Below are positions 23,821 through 30,926 of a stretch of DNA of 43,138 bases, one piece after another; the first letter of the stretch is position 1, and each line of letters starts with the position of its first letter. The position numbers and the translations under genes were made by a program. The stretch covers positions 1-43,138 of the forward strand of contig CAYVKW010000004.1 of the NCBI GenBank assembly GCA_964452285.1. Direction: 5' to 3'. The DNA is from JAUNST01 sp964452285. Lineage in GTDB: Bacteria; Patescibacteriota; Microgenomatia; UBA1400; PJMF01. The notes under the pieces were generated by a model that had not been told where the DNA came from, ran no database searches, and was given only the letters and a program-made list of their open reading frames with translations.

Positions 23821-23995
23821 CCTGAATGTCTTATACATTCAACGGACACTTTGTTTGATTTTTCAGAAATCGCTTTTGAATAAAATCAGGCAATTTGCTC
23901 TTTCACAAAGAAATAGCTTAAAATTTCATCTGTATTTTCTGCAGATTTACATATAAATTTCACTATAAATAAAAAGGAAAGAGGAGGAATTTCCC
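23821..23995 (+). promoter_or_regulatory. 175-nt structured 5' leader, candidate cis-regulatory RNA
   Basis: The leader between the start site and the ATG at 23996 contains several hairpins: GAATGT-CTTAT-ACATTC near 23822-23840, a TGATTTT/AAAATCA stem with inner CAGAA/TTTTG pairing near 23856-23890, and ATCTG/CAGAT near 23938-23956. It ends in a strong GAGGAGGAA site. A leader this long is unusual in a window where many genes are leaderless. No known riboswitch motif was recognised. Confidence 0.5.
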
Positions 23996-24211
23996 ATGCG
24001 TAAACTTATTGGTTGGTTACTCGGTGCTATCGTTGTCGCCCTTTGTGGCGGCACTGTCATCGCGCTATTGAAGACCTTTAAGGTCTTCCCGAACAATCAG
24101 GTTCTATTTTCTTATACCTGCAGCTTAACCACCTATGTGGTCGGCGCTCCATTAGCTTTTCTAGTTCGGAAAGGCTATGCCGCTTGGTGCCGTAGTTGTC
24201 AAGACAAGTAA
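23996..24211 (+). CDS. small membrane protein of unknown function
   Basis: This 71-aa protein has two membrane helices (LIGWLLGAIVVALCGGTVIALL and LFSYTCSLTTYVVGAPLAFLV) and a C-terminal CRSCQDK. GAGGAGGAA precedes the ATG with good spacing. It is first in a two-gene unit with its own strong promoter, long leader and terminator, on the strand opposite its neighbours. No family recognised. The CxxC pair near the end could bind metal or form a disulfide. Confidence 0.75.
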   Translation: MRKLIGWLLGAIVVALCGGTVIALLKTFKVFPNNQVLFSYTCSLTTYVVGAPLAFLVRKGYAAWCRSCQDK

Positions 24212-24235
24212 AAAAAACAAAAAAGGAGAATAACA

Positions 24236-24562
24236 ATGAAAAAATTACTGGTCATCAAGATTTTGGTTTTCCTAGTTTCTCTGATCATCTTCGTCGGATG
24301 TTTAACTCTTTGCAACAATAACGATCAGCTACCTCTCGTCGTTGTTAAACTTACTGAAGCTGACGCGCCCACACCGGCAGCAATTAAGCTGCACAATATC
24401 TTATTTGTCGCAGGTTTAGTGCTCCTCATAGGAGCCTGGCTAGTCATTACTAGCCTCGCCGCGCGCGGCATTGAAGCAATCTGGCGCCAAAAAGAAATGT
24501 CAAAAACAATTCAGCGCCAACACGAAGAAGAGGCGGAAATTATTGAAAGAGAGGAAAAATAA
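24236..24562 (+). CDS. small membrane protein with charged C-terminal helix
   Basis: This 108-aa protein has two membrane helices (IKILVFLVSLIIFVGCLTL and NILFVAGLVLLIGAWLVITSL) and a strongly charged cytoplasmic-type tail (KTIQRQHEEEAEIIEREEK). AAAAGGAGAA lies 7 nt before the ATG. The gene follows the 71-aa membrane protein by 24 nt and both end at one terminator, so the two small proteins probably work together in the membrane. No family recognised. Confidence 0.75.
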   Translation: MKKLLVIKILVFLVSLIIFVGCLTLCNNNDQLPLVVVKLTEADAPTPAAIKLHNILFVAGLVLLIGAWLVITSLAARGIEAIWRQKEMSKTIQRQHEEEAEIIEREEK

Positions 24563-24576
24563 GCTATTTTTTAATT

Positions 24577-24612
24577 AGCCCCTGACTTTTAGGTTGGGGG
24601 CTTTTCTTTTTT
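24577..24612 (+). terminator. intrinsic terminator of the small membrane-protein operon
   Basis: A 10-bp stem (AGCCCCTGAC with GTTGGGGGCT, two G-U pairs) and a 6-nt loop, followed by TTTCTTTTTT. It lies just before the convergent aminotransferase gene's 3' end. Confidence 0.85.
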
Positions 24613-24614
24613 CA

Positions 24615-25826
24615 TTAACCAATTTTTTTCACAATCGCACACATTTTTTCTATATCTTTTTTAGTAATTTCTTGATGAGTCGGCAAATTAATAATCGTCG
24701 CTGTCACTTCCTTCGCTCGCCGCAATTGCGCTAAACTAATTTGGTAGCCTTTTGCCTGTACATATTTCTGCGGTCCCACTGGCGCGTCATACCAAAAGTC
24801 ACTTAAATAATAACCCGCCTTTTTCAATTCTGTTATCACTAGCGCTCGCTTTTCCGCCCGCACTTTCACCGGCCAACGCAAAGCCGCCGCTCGCGCCACT
24901 TCCTCCGCTGTTGGGCGCCAAAAAAGCCACTCGTCAGTTAAGTTTTCCAAATAATAATTTACCTTTTTTTGGCGCTTTATTTGCTCTTTTTCCGCCACTT
25001 TCACTCTTTTCATCAACACCTTTGCCTGCCACACTGGTAACCCTTGAAATCCGCCTTCATCTAAATAATGCATCGGCTCAGACAGTTTTTTTCCTTTTCG
25101 CGCCATCATATGTATGGCTTTCCCTATTCCCAAATCATAAGTTTTCCGAATACTCCAAGTCAGTAGCGGGTACCATTTGTCTTTTTGTTGCTGCTTTCGT
25201 GGCACTTCTACTTTGGCAATTTTTTCGTCCGCCCGTTGATATTTTTTTTCATTAGTTAGCAATATTCCTCCAGATACGCTGTCCAATATTTTATCTTGAC
25301 TACTAGAAAAAATTGCCATTGCTCCCACCTCGCCCGTTTTTTGACCATTGTCATATTGCGCGCCAAAGGCATGAGCATTATCTTCTATCAGCGCTACTCG
25401 CTTTTGGCGCGCCCACTTCTTCAATTCCTCTATCCGCCTTTGCGTAAAACCAAAAGTATTCTGTATTATCACGACTTCAATTTGTCCTCTTTCTTCTTTC
25501 GCCTTCAGCTTTTCCAAATCCATATTGAGCGTCTCATCTATGTCAATAATTACCGGCACTAGCTTTTCGTCTCTAATTGCTTCATAAACTGCCAGACAAG
25601 TAAAACCCGTCATTGCCACTCTACTTTTTGCCGGTAAATTCAATTTTCGCAACGCCGCCCGCAAAGCTTCTCTCCCTTTGTAAAAATATTCTTCTTGACT
25701 TGTATTTTTTTCATCGCTTTTTATCAATTCTTCGAAGTTTTGATTCTCCCCATTTTTGCCAGCCATTAAAACCTGCAACGCTTCTCCAAAAGTCCAATTA
25801 GAACCTAAAGCATTAAACTTCGCCAT
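24615..25826 (-). CDS. DegT/DnrJ/EryC1/StrS-family aminotransferase
   Basis: This 403-aa PLP enzyme resembles sugar aminotransferases of the DegT family: MTGFTCLAVYEAI, the cofactor-contact motif LIEDNAHAFGA (usually EDxAHA), and the catalytic lysine in SSSQDKILDSVSGG (K179). Members aminate nucleotide-linked keto-sugars for surface glycans. The insert around residues 205-260 (KQQQKDKWYPLLTWSIRK) is longer than usual. The ATG overlaps the end of the alpha/beta hydrolase gene by 14 nt, so the two are coupled. No other glycan genes are visible here. Confidence 0.88.
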   Translation of the reverse strand: MAKFNALGSNWTFGEALQVLMAGKNGENQNFEELIKSDEKNTSQEEYFYKGREALRAALRKLNLPAKSRVAMTGFTCLAVYEAIRDEKLVPVIIDIDETLNMDLEKLKAKEERGQIEVVIIQNTFGFTQRRIEELKKWARQKRVALIEDNAHAFGAQYDNGQKTGEVGAMAIFSSSQDKILDSVSGGILLTNEKKYQRADEKIAKVEVPRKQQQKDKWYPLLTWSIRKTYDLGIGKAIHMMARKGKKLSEPMHYLDEGGFQGLPVWQAKVLMKRVKVAEKEQIKRQKKVNYYLENLTDEWLFWRPTAEEVARAAALRWPVKVRAEKRALVITELKKAGYYLSDFWYDAPVGPQKYVQAKGYQISLAQLRRAKEVTATIINLPTHQEITKKDIEKMCAIVKKIG

Positions 25827-26571
25827 TTTCGCCTTCTTTCTTTTCCCTTATCGACAAAAACTCTTTAATTAATTCCATCGTTTCTTCTTTATGCGTAAAT
25901 TGTGGCACATGCCGCGCGCCCTTGATTATTTTCAGGGTCGCGCGCGGCATCTTCTCCGCCATCTCGCGCCCCAAATAAAGTGGTGTCATTTTATCTTCCG
26001 TTCCCCAAATTAAAAGCGTCTGTTCACTTATTGTGCTCAATTTCTCTCGTAAATCTCCACCAATTAAATTAGCCATCGTTTTTTTCATCACTGTCGTCGC
26101 TTGATAGTAGTCTCTCTCGCGCAAAAGCTTGTATAACCAGCGTCTCGCTCTCGGATTCTTCTTCAATCTTCCTCCTATTTTCGCTCCCAGTCCCACTAAG
26201 TCCCTTTTTAGGACCTTATACCATTTTCGATCTTTCACTCCCGCGCTCCCAATCAAAATCACTTTCTCCACTTTTGCCTTTTGTTCACTTTTTATGCTCA
26301 AAAATTGCAAAATAATTCTTCCCCCATTTGAATGTCCCAAAAGTACAATTTTCCCTCCCGCTTTCGTTCTTTCTTTGATTTCTTTTTCCAGCCACTTCTC
26401 ATAATCAACCAAAGTCCAAGCTTCTTGCAGTGCTTCTCCCGTCAAACCTGGCACCTTCAACAAATCTACTTCGTAATTATTTTTTCTCAGAGTTTCGCAC
26501 AAAGGCAACATTTTTTCTTCACTATAAGTCCATCCTGGCACAATGACAATTTTTTTTCTTCCCTCGGTCAT
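25813..26571 (-). CDS. alpha/beta-hydrolase
   Basis: This 252-aa protein has the whole hydrolase triad: IVPGWTYSEEKM near the oxyanion strand, nucleophile serine in LLGHSNGGRI, acid in LLIWGTEDKMTPLY, and histidine in GARHVPQFTHKE. There is no signal peptide, so it works in the cytoplasm. The substrate cannot be told; esterase, lipase or haloperoxidase-like activity is possible. AAGGAA precedes the ATG by 9 nt. A TATAAT -10 (26609-26614) overlaps the end of the MurF-like gene. Confidence 0.88.
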   Translation of the reverse strand: MTEGRKKIVIVPGWTYSEEKMLPLCETLRKNNYEVDLLKVPGLTGEALQEAWTLVDYEKWLEKEIKERTKAGGKIVLLGHSNGGRIILQFLSIKSEQKAKVEKVILIGSAGVKDRKWYKVLKRDLVGLGAKIGGRLKKNPRARRWLYKLLRERDYYQATTVMKKTMANLIGGDLREKLSTISEQTLLIWGTEDKMTPLYLGREMAEKMPRATLKIIKGARHVPQFTHKEETMELIKEFLSIREKKEGENGEV

Positions 26572-26605
26572 ATTTCAATTTCCTTATTTCTTTGTTACGT
26601 CACTC

Positions 26606-27892
26606 TCAATTATAAAAACTCTGGCGCCGTTTTTGCCACACTTCTTCTCGCCGTACCAATTGCCCCGCTTGTCTTGGATCAGCTAGTAATTGTTCCACCA
26701 TGCCTTCCAAAAACGGCGCCCCCTTAAACAAGATTGTCTCTCCACCACGTAGTTCCGCTTTCACTCTTTCTAGAGCGATTTTTGGCGTTTCACAAAATTC
26801 TATTTTCATCATCGTCATATATTTTTGCAAAATTGGCAACACTACTTCTTTGTTTTCCTTGCCCAAAAGAAACACTCTCGAAACCGTTTTTAGCTGCAAC
26901 AATAGCCAGGCCAAATCTTCATGTTCTTTCTTTGCTTCTCCACCCTCCTCCACCATGTGTCCCAAAACCAACCATTTCTGACCGCTCGCCGGATAAAGCT
27001 CAAACAATTTTATCATTGCCGTCATCGAACCCAAATTGGCATTATAAGTCGAATCAATCAATGTCGTCTGGCCTACTCCTGCTAGCAAACTACTTCTGCC
27101 AGCTGGCAAAGTCAAATTCATATAACGAAAATCTATTCTCCGATTCAGAAATTTTCCCACTTTTTCCGCCATTACCAAACTTAACCACACTTCTTGCGGC
27201 AGCAAAGCTGGCAAATTGTAAGTTGTATCCCCAATCATAAAAATTGTACCCGCTCTGGTCACTTGATAACCAGTTAAATAATCCTGCTCTTCCAAAAATT
27301 CCACTTTATCCTGCAAGCCCAAACGCTCCACTGCTTTTACTAATGCCGCATTGTTTCCATTAATTAAAACTTCTTCGCTTGCTATTTGAGCAAAAGTCGC
27401 AAACTCATCACCGATAGCCGTTAATACGTCTGGAACTTGACCATTTGCCACTAGTCCTTCGAAATTAGCCGCATGCGTTTTAAATACATTCATAATCATC
27501 ACCATGCTTGGTTGCAATAAACCAGCTAATAATTTTGCTTCGCCTGGACGATCGGAATCAGCTTCCACAATATAGACTTTTTTTCTGTCTTTCTTAATCG
27601 GCTGCAACGCTTGCCACGGCGCTCGAGCAATCAAACCAATCCATTCTCCATAATTAAAAGTTGTCCGTTTCAATCTTAAAATATTAAACGGAATACCAAA
27701 GGCGGAATTTGCATCATCTGCAAATTCCGCCACTTCTCCCAATTGCGCTTTCAACAAGTAAAAAAGGGTGCTTTTCCCAGTAGAACCAGTTACCACTATC
27801 ACTTTTGGTCGCCAGCGTATCAAAACCAGCTTTGCCCAAAACACAAAGTAATTTGCCACTAAAAAATATAAACTTCTTTTTATCTTCTTCAT
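26606..27892 (-). CDS. Mur ligase family protein, MurF-like
   Basis: Mur ligases add amino acids to UDP-MurNAc. This 428-aa protein has the P-loop VTGSTGKSTLFYLL (35-48), the carboxyl-side motif DSTYNANLGSM (like the MurF DxYNANPxSM), and a C-terminal ligase domain (WLVLGHMVEEGGEAKKEHEDLA, shown here only as its key block). An N-terminal hydrophobic helix (LYFLVANYFVFWAKLVLI) is unusual for MurF and may attach it to the membrane. The -10 TATAAT lies 10 nt from the ATG. MurF is the best fit, but another Mur ligase paralog is possible. Confidence 0.85.
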   Translation of the reverse strand: MKKIKRSLYFLVANYFVFWAKLVLIRWRPKVIVVTGSTGKSTLFYLLKAQLGEVAEFADDANSAFGIPFNILRLKRTTFNYGEWIGLIARAPWQALQPIKKDRKKVYIVEADSDRPGEAKLLAGLLQPSMVMIMNVFKTHAANFEGLVANGQVPDVLTAIGDEFATFAQIASEEVLINGNNAALVKAVERLGLQDKVEFLEEQDYLTGYQVTRAGTIFMIGDTTYNLPALLPQEVWLSLVMAEKVGKFLNRRIDFRYMNLTLPAGRSSLLAGVGQTTLIDSTYNANLGSMTAMIKLFELYPASGQKWLVLGHMVEEGGEAKKEHEDLAWLLLQLKTVSRVFLLGKENKEVVLPILQKYMTMMKIEFCETPKIALERVKAELRGGETILFKGAPFLEGMVEQLLADPRQAGQLVRREEVWQKRRQSFYN

Positions 27893-27902
27893 TGATACGA
27901 AT

Positions 27903-27908
27903 ATTATA
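27903..27908 (-). promoter_or_regulatory. -10 box of the MurF-like gene
   Basis: TATAAT 10 nt upstream of the ATG at 27892; the leader would be about 3 nt. No -35 match is seen. Confidence 0.55.
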
Positions 27909-27931
27909 GTCTAAAAACTTCAGAAAACCAA

Positions 27932-29197
27932 TTAATAAATTTTCAACGAGTTTAAAACTTGAAAGATCACTTTTTCGTAAGCAGTATAATCAGCTGTTGT
28001 ATCAGAACCGATTTCATAAGTCACTTCCAAATAATTCTCACTCTGAGCATTTTTCTGCAATAAGTAAATTATTTTTTCGACACCATTTGTCACTGACACA
28101 AATGAATAACCTTGCATATCACCAAACATTTCGCTTCTCAAATCAAAATTCTCTGAATTTTTCTCTGCTTCTTCATAAGCTCTATCGGCAATAGTAGCTA
28201 GAGTTACTCCATTCGTTAATTTATTTTCAATTGTCATTGCAAAGCCATCCAAAACCGCTTTTTCATTTGCATTTTTATAATAAACATGAACCATCGTTTC
28301 ATCATCATTTTTCGTCACTGATACGCCAGGTATTTCTTGTAAGAATGAAAAATTAGCCGCATTATCCACATAAACAGGCAATTCTTGTTGTATCAACATT
28401 AAATCATTTGCTTGAGTTAATTCATTTTTCAAACTTACAATTTCTTGTTCTTTTTTATTTACCGAACTTTGCAAGCCCTCAATTTGCTGTACATCTTTTT
28501 GCCAAACCAGAAAAAAAGTAATTCCTAAACCTACCACCATTACCAATGCAATTACCGCAATCACCACTACCACTGTCGGCGTTTTTTTATTACCTTCAGT
28601 TTTTATTGCCGTTTCTTCCACTTTAGGCGTATTCTTTACTTCTTCTGTTTTTGCTGGCGATGGCGTTGTCGGCAGCAAACGTCCATTCTGGAAAATCGGT
28701 ACGCCGCCGCCAACCACTGCTCCACCGTTTATTTCTTCTTCAGTTTCCAAAGCTGCCATTTCTGGCGGCAATTCCACTGCCGCCGGCGCCGAAGAAACCG
28801 TATTTTGCCCTTCCGCCATCATTTCCATCATATTCTCGCCAGGAGTCACAGCGGTTGGCATCACGAAGTCACTCTTAATTTGTGGCCCGGCGTCAACTGT
28901 CCCAGTTTCCGCTCTAGTATTCATCATTTCCACAGGTATTCCTGTCTCCATTGGCGCTTGCGGCATCGCAGCTGCAAACATATCTACCACACCTCCATTT
29001 GCTGGTGACGCTGCTACCGGCATTGATTGTGCCGGCGCCGACGCAGTTTCCGGTACAACCGTTGGCATTACTGATGGCATCGCCATTGACGGCGCTGGCA
29101 TCGGACTCGGCGCCGGTATCGCTCCAGACATACCAGGAAAAACGCCGCCAGCATTAGCTTGAGGATTCTGAATTATCGGTGGTTTTGGTTCGTTCAT
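27932..29197 (-). CDS. membrane protein with long Pro/Ala/Met-rich N-terminus
   Basis: This 421-aa protein has a low-complexity N-terminus of about 205 residues (Pro, Ala, Met, Val, Ser) and one membrane helix (208-232, VVVVIAVIALVMVVGLGITFF). A short coiled coil follows (VNKKEQEIVSLKNELTQAND), then a globular C-terminal domain of about 150 residues ending YEKVIFQVLNSLKIY. No signal peptide exists, so the N-terminal part is probably cytoplasmic and the globular domain outside. The C-terminus resembles uncharacterised CPR domains. A TGTTATAAT promoter (29223-29231) and GGAAG precede it. Confidence 0.75.
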   Translation of the reverse strand: MNEPKPPIIQNPQANAGGVFPGMSGAIPAPSPMPAPSMAMPSVMPTVVPETASAPAQSMPVAASPANGGVVDMFAAAMPQAPMETGIPVEMMNTRAETGTVDAGPQIKSDFVMPTAVTPGENMMEMMAEGQNTVSSAPAAVELPPEMAALETEEEINGGAVVGGGVPIFQNGRLLPTTPSPAKTEEVKNTPKVEETAIKTEGNKKTPTVVVVIAVIALVMVVGLGITFFLVWQKDVQQIEGLQSSVNKKEQEIVSLKNELTQANDLMLIQQELPVYVDNAANFSFLQEIPGVSVTKNDDETMVHVYYKNANEKAVLDGFAMTIENKLTNGVTLATIADRAYEEAEKNSENFDLRSEMFGDMQGYSFVSVTNGVEKIIYLLQKNAQSENYLEVTYEIGSDTTADYTAYEKVIFQVLNSLKIY

Positions 29198-29222
29198 GTT
29201 TTATCTTCCAATTTCTTTTCCC

Positions 29223-29231
29223 ATTATAACA
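29223..29231 (-). promoter_or_regulatory. extended -10 promoter of the Pro-rich membrane protein gene
   Basis: TGTTATAAT overlapping the stop codon of the ribbon-helix-helix gene, with about 25 nt to the next ATG, leaving space for the GGAAG site. Confidence 0.6.
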
Positions 29232-29436
29232 AATCCGCGATTTTTTTCCAAGTCTCACGCTGATCTTGCCTTTTTTGTTCGTACTTTTTACCCAAATTTT
29301 GTCGCTTCTCTCTCTCCATTTCTTGATAAATAATTAGTCTGAGATAGCTCGCCAGAGTCAAACCAGCCGTTTCCGCTTTTTTGCGCAATTCTCGCTCCAC
29401 TTCCACCGGAAACGTCAACTTCACTTGTTTACTCAT
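29224..29436 (-). CDS. ribbon-helix-helix DNA-binding protein
   Basis: This 70-aa protein fits the Arc/MetJ ribbon-helix-helix fold: VKLTFPVEVERELRKKAETAGLTLASYLRLII gives the strand and two helices, followed by a charged helix. Such proteins are repressors or antitoxins acting as dimers. No toxin gene is adjacent on the same strand; the DUF3800 module upstream is separated by a plus-strand promoter. A TAAAAT box lies 6 nt from the ATG, so the mRNA is probably leaderless. It could control its downstream membrane-protein gene or itself. Confidence 0.75.
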   Translation of the reverse strand: MSKQVKLTFPVEVERELRKKAETAGLTLASYLRLIIYQEMEREKRQNLGKKYEQKRQDQRETWKKIADLL

Positions 29437-29480
29437 TAGCTCATTTTAAGCAATTTTCAAACAAAAGTCAACTTCTTATC

Positions 29481-29570
29481 TGTTATAATAAATCGCTCAT
29501 TTACCAAGGTGTTTACCACCTGTTAGTGTAAACAGAGAAACGAAAACGTCAGCTTTTGCTGGCGTTTTCT
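29481..29570 (+). ncRNA. candidate small RNA with terminator-like hairpin
   Basis: An extended -10 (TGTTATAAT, 29481-29489) on the plus strand has no ORF behind it. The next 75 nt hold either an AGGTG/CACCT or a GTTTAC/GTAAAC hairpin, which exclude each other. A 12-bp stem (GAAAACGTCAGC / GCTGGCGTTTTC) follows near 29542-29569, overlapping the 3' end of the gene at 29549 on the other strand. The U-tract is poor. A short transcript antisense to that 3' end is plausible, not proven. Confidence 0.35.
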
Positions 29571-30031
29571 GCTTTACTTTGCCAATAAGCTGTCGCTTCT
29601 TTCTGCAATTTGATTTTTCTACCTTTAGATAAAGGATAAGCAGTCCAAAGCAAAAAGTATCCCGTTCTTTTCCTCAACACTATCAAAAACCGCCATTCCG
29701 AATCTACCAAGCACAAGCTCTTCTCTTTTCCTCTTTGATTTTCCCAACGCAAGCATTCTTCATAATTTTCCAACATAAACTTCAGCCACGGCACAAAACT
29801 GCATCTTTCTCTAGAAATCTCGCCATTCTTTTCATTTGCGCTATTACTTGCCAAATGCCAAAAGGTCAGTTCCTTCCCCTGTCTTAAACCATGCTTCAAT
29901 CGTACTGGGTTTCCTTCCACGATTATATCTGGATCAAACACAAAGTCTTGCCAAAAAATAGCATAAGCTGCCTCAAAAACTTCCGTTTTTGTTTTTTCCT
30001 CCGTTGCCAATAGCGACGGCCAGTTCAACAT
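29549..30031 (-). CDS. 160-aa protein of unknown function coupled to DUF3800 gene
   Basis: No family is recognised. The start at 30031 is chosen because its ATG overlaps the DUF3800 stop (TAATG) with AGG upstream; an ATG at 30052 is the alternative. Residues 40-60 (GNPVRLKHGLRQGKELTFWHL) give conserved-looking His/Arg/Glu, then RERCSFVPWLKFMLENYEECL, and a final strand pair SEWRFLIVLRKRTGYFLLWTAYPL. A terminal TAYP strand is typical of BECR-fold (Barnase/EndoU/ColicinE5/RelE-like) RNases, so a nuclease or toxin role is a hypothesis. Stop/start coupling implies it is made in step with DUF3800. Last 30 nt form the hairpin at 29542-29569. Confidence 0.65.
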   Translation of the reverse strand: MLNWPSLLATEEKTKTEVFEAAYAIFWQDFVFDPDIIVEGNPVRLKHGLRQGKELTFWHLASNSANEKNGEISRERCSFVPWLKFMLENYEECLRWENQRGKEKSLCLVDSEWRFLIVLRKRTGYFLLWTAYPLSKGRKIKLQKEATAYWQSKAENASKS

Positions 30032-30747
30032 TATTTTACCTGTGCTTTCCAAATTAAATAATTAAACTTTTTTTCCTGAAAAGGTGAACTCGTTGTCAAC
30101 GGATAGCCCAAATGTCCACGAATTACAGTTAATAATTTTTCCTTCGCCAAACTACTATGCAATTGACGAGCTTGATAGCTTAGCGCTCCTATTAAAATAT
30201 CTGTCAATTGCACCAAAATCGCTTCATCAGAACGCACCAATTGAATTTTTTTAATCCCGCTGTTTTTACTGCCCGCACTCAAAATCTTTTTCATCACCGG
30301 CAACTTTTTATTTCCTAAAGTATCTTTGAGATCTAAAAAAATTTCGTAATTATGCTCTCGATCAAAAAGGACTTTTAGGGACTCAAAGTACATTTTATAA
30401 TACCACTGATCATGAGTTTGTTCAAAACTTTGATGATCTAGTTTTTCTTTATCCGGAATAATTAAAGCTCGAAAATTCAAACTCGCCTCGCCAAAGAAAT
30501 AATTTATCAGTTCTACATAAAAATTGACTTTGCTCGGCGACACTTTCGTCCACTTTAATTCGCAAGTCTTTGCCAAAGAATATTTCTTTTTCAAGGTCCA
30601 AATCTCTTTTTTTATTCGCGTTAAGGCATTCTTTTCACAGCTTATCGCTCCTAAGACCATTGCCTTCTGACCGTCATGCTCTAAATGACAACTTTCATCT
30701 CCATAAATATTGATTTGTGGTTTTGGTTGGTTCATCTTTTTCGTCAT
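30031..30747 (-). CDS. DUF3800-domain protein
   Basis: This 238-aa protein shows the marks reported for DUF3800 (PF12686): the DE pair in INIYGDESCH (D17, E18) and a QxxD motif in DEAILVQLTDILIGAL (Q180, D183), plus acidic residues in IFLDLKDTLG (D139, D142). The arrangement resembles an RNase H-like acidic active site, which is an inference. The biochemical role of the family is not settled; it often occurs in variable, mobile or defence-related gene neighbourhoods. AAGAGGAA precedes the ATG, and the whole initiation region is bracketed by an 8-bp inverted repeat. The next gene starts at its stop codon. Confidence 0.82.
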   Translation of the reverse strand: MTKKMNQPKPQINIYGDESCHLEHDGQKAMVLGAISCEKNALTRIKKEIWTLKKKYSLAKTCELKWTKVSPSKVNFYVELINYFFGEASLNFRALIIPDKEKLDHQSFEQTHDQWYYKMYFESLKVLFDREHNYEIFLDLKDTLGNKKLPVMKKILSAGSKNSGIKKIQLVRSDEAILVQLTDILIGALSYQARQLHSSLAKEKLLTVIRGHLGYPLTTSSPFQEKKFNYLIWKAQVK

Positions 30748-30773
30748 AATTCCTCTTATTCACTGACCAACCA
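30724..30773 (-). promoter_or_regulatory. inverted repeat bracketing the DUF3800 ribosome-binding site
   Basis: On the minus strand TGGTTGGT (30766-30773) can pair perfectly with ACCAACCA (30724-30731). The 34-nt loop contains the AAGAGGAA site and the ATG at 30747. Pairing would close off or present the initiation region, so it may control translation of the module. Confidence 0.5.
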
Positions 30774-30784
30774 TTAAATTTTTC

Positions 30785-30884
30785 ACAAAAAAAGAGGCAG
30801 TCAGTTCCAGCTCCTCGATCAAAAGTCACCTTCACCTTATGACTGCCCCTTTGCATGTGAAGGTAAACCATTGATCGAGGAACT
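30785..30884 (-). ncRNA. structured leader RNA with nested pseudoknot and U-tract
   Basis: In RNA order (minus strand) the elements are: TCCTCGATCAA (30871-30881), ACCTTCAC (30857-30864), GGGGCAGTCA (30840-30849), GTGAAGGT (30828-30835), TTGATCGAGGA (30812-30822), TGACTGCCTC (30794-30803), then TTTTTTT. The first pairs with the fifth (11 bp), the second with the fourth (8 bp), and the third, in the inner loop, pairs with the sixth (10 bp, one G-U), giving a pseudoknot. The last helix plus T7 looks like a terminator. The predicted start site falls at the first base of the first helix. It leads into the DUF3800 gene. It may be an independent small RNA, an attenuator or an RNA antitoxin. Confidence 0.65.
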
Positions 30885-30890
30885 ACTCTT

Positions 30891-30917
30891 ATTTTAGCAT
30901 AAAAAATTGAAATGCAA
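30891..30917 (-). promoter_or_regulatory. promoter of the structured RNA
   Basis: TAAAAT -10 (30891-30896) extended by TGC, with TTGCAT (30912-30917) 15 bp upstream. The -35 word is the same as at 11901 and 13105 but the spacer is shorter. Transcription would begin near 30884. Confidence 0.6.
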
Positions 30918-30926
30918 GCCCCAATT

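Noticed and set aside
30785..30884. CRISPR array or type III antitoxin tandem repeat in the structured RNA
   Set aside because: The paired segments are inverted, each occurs once, and there is no regular direct repeat with spacers.
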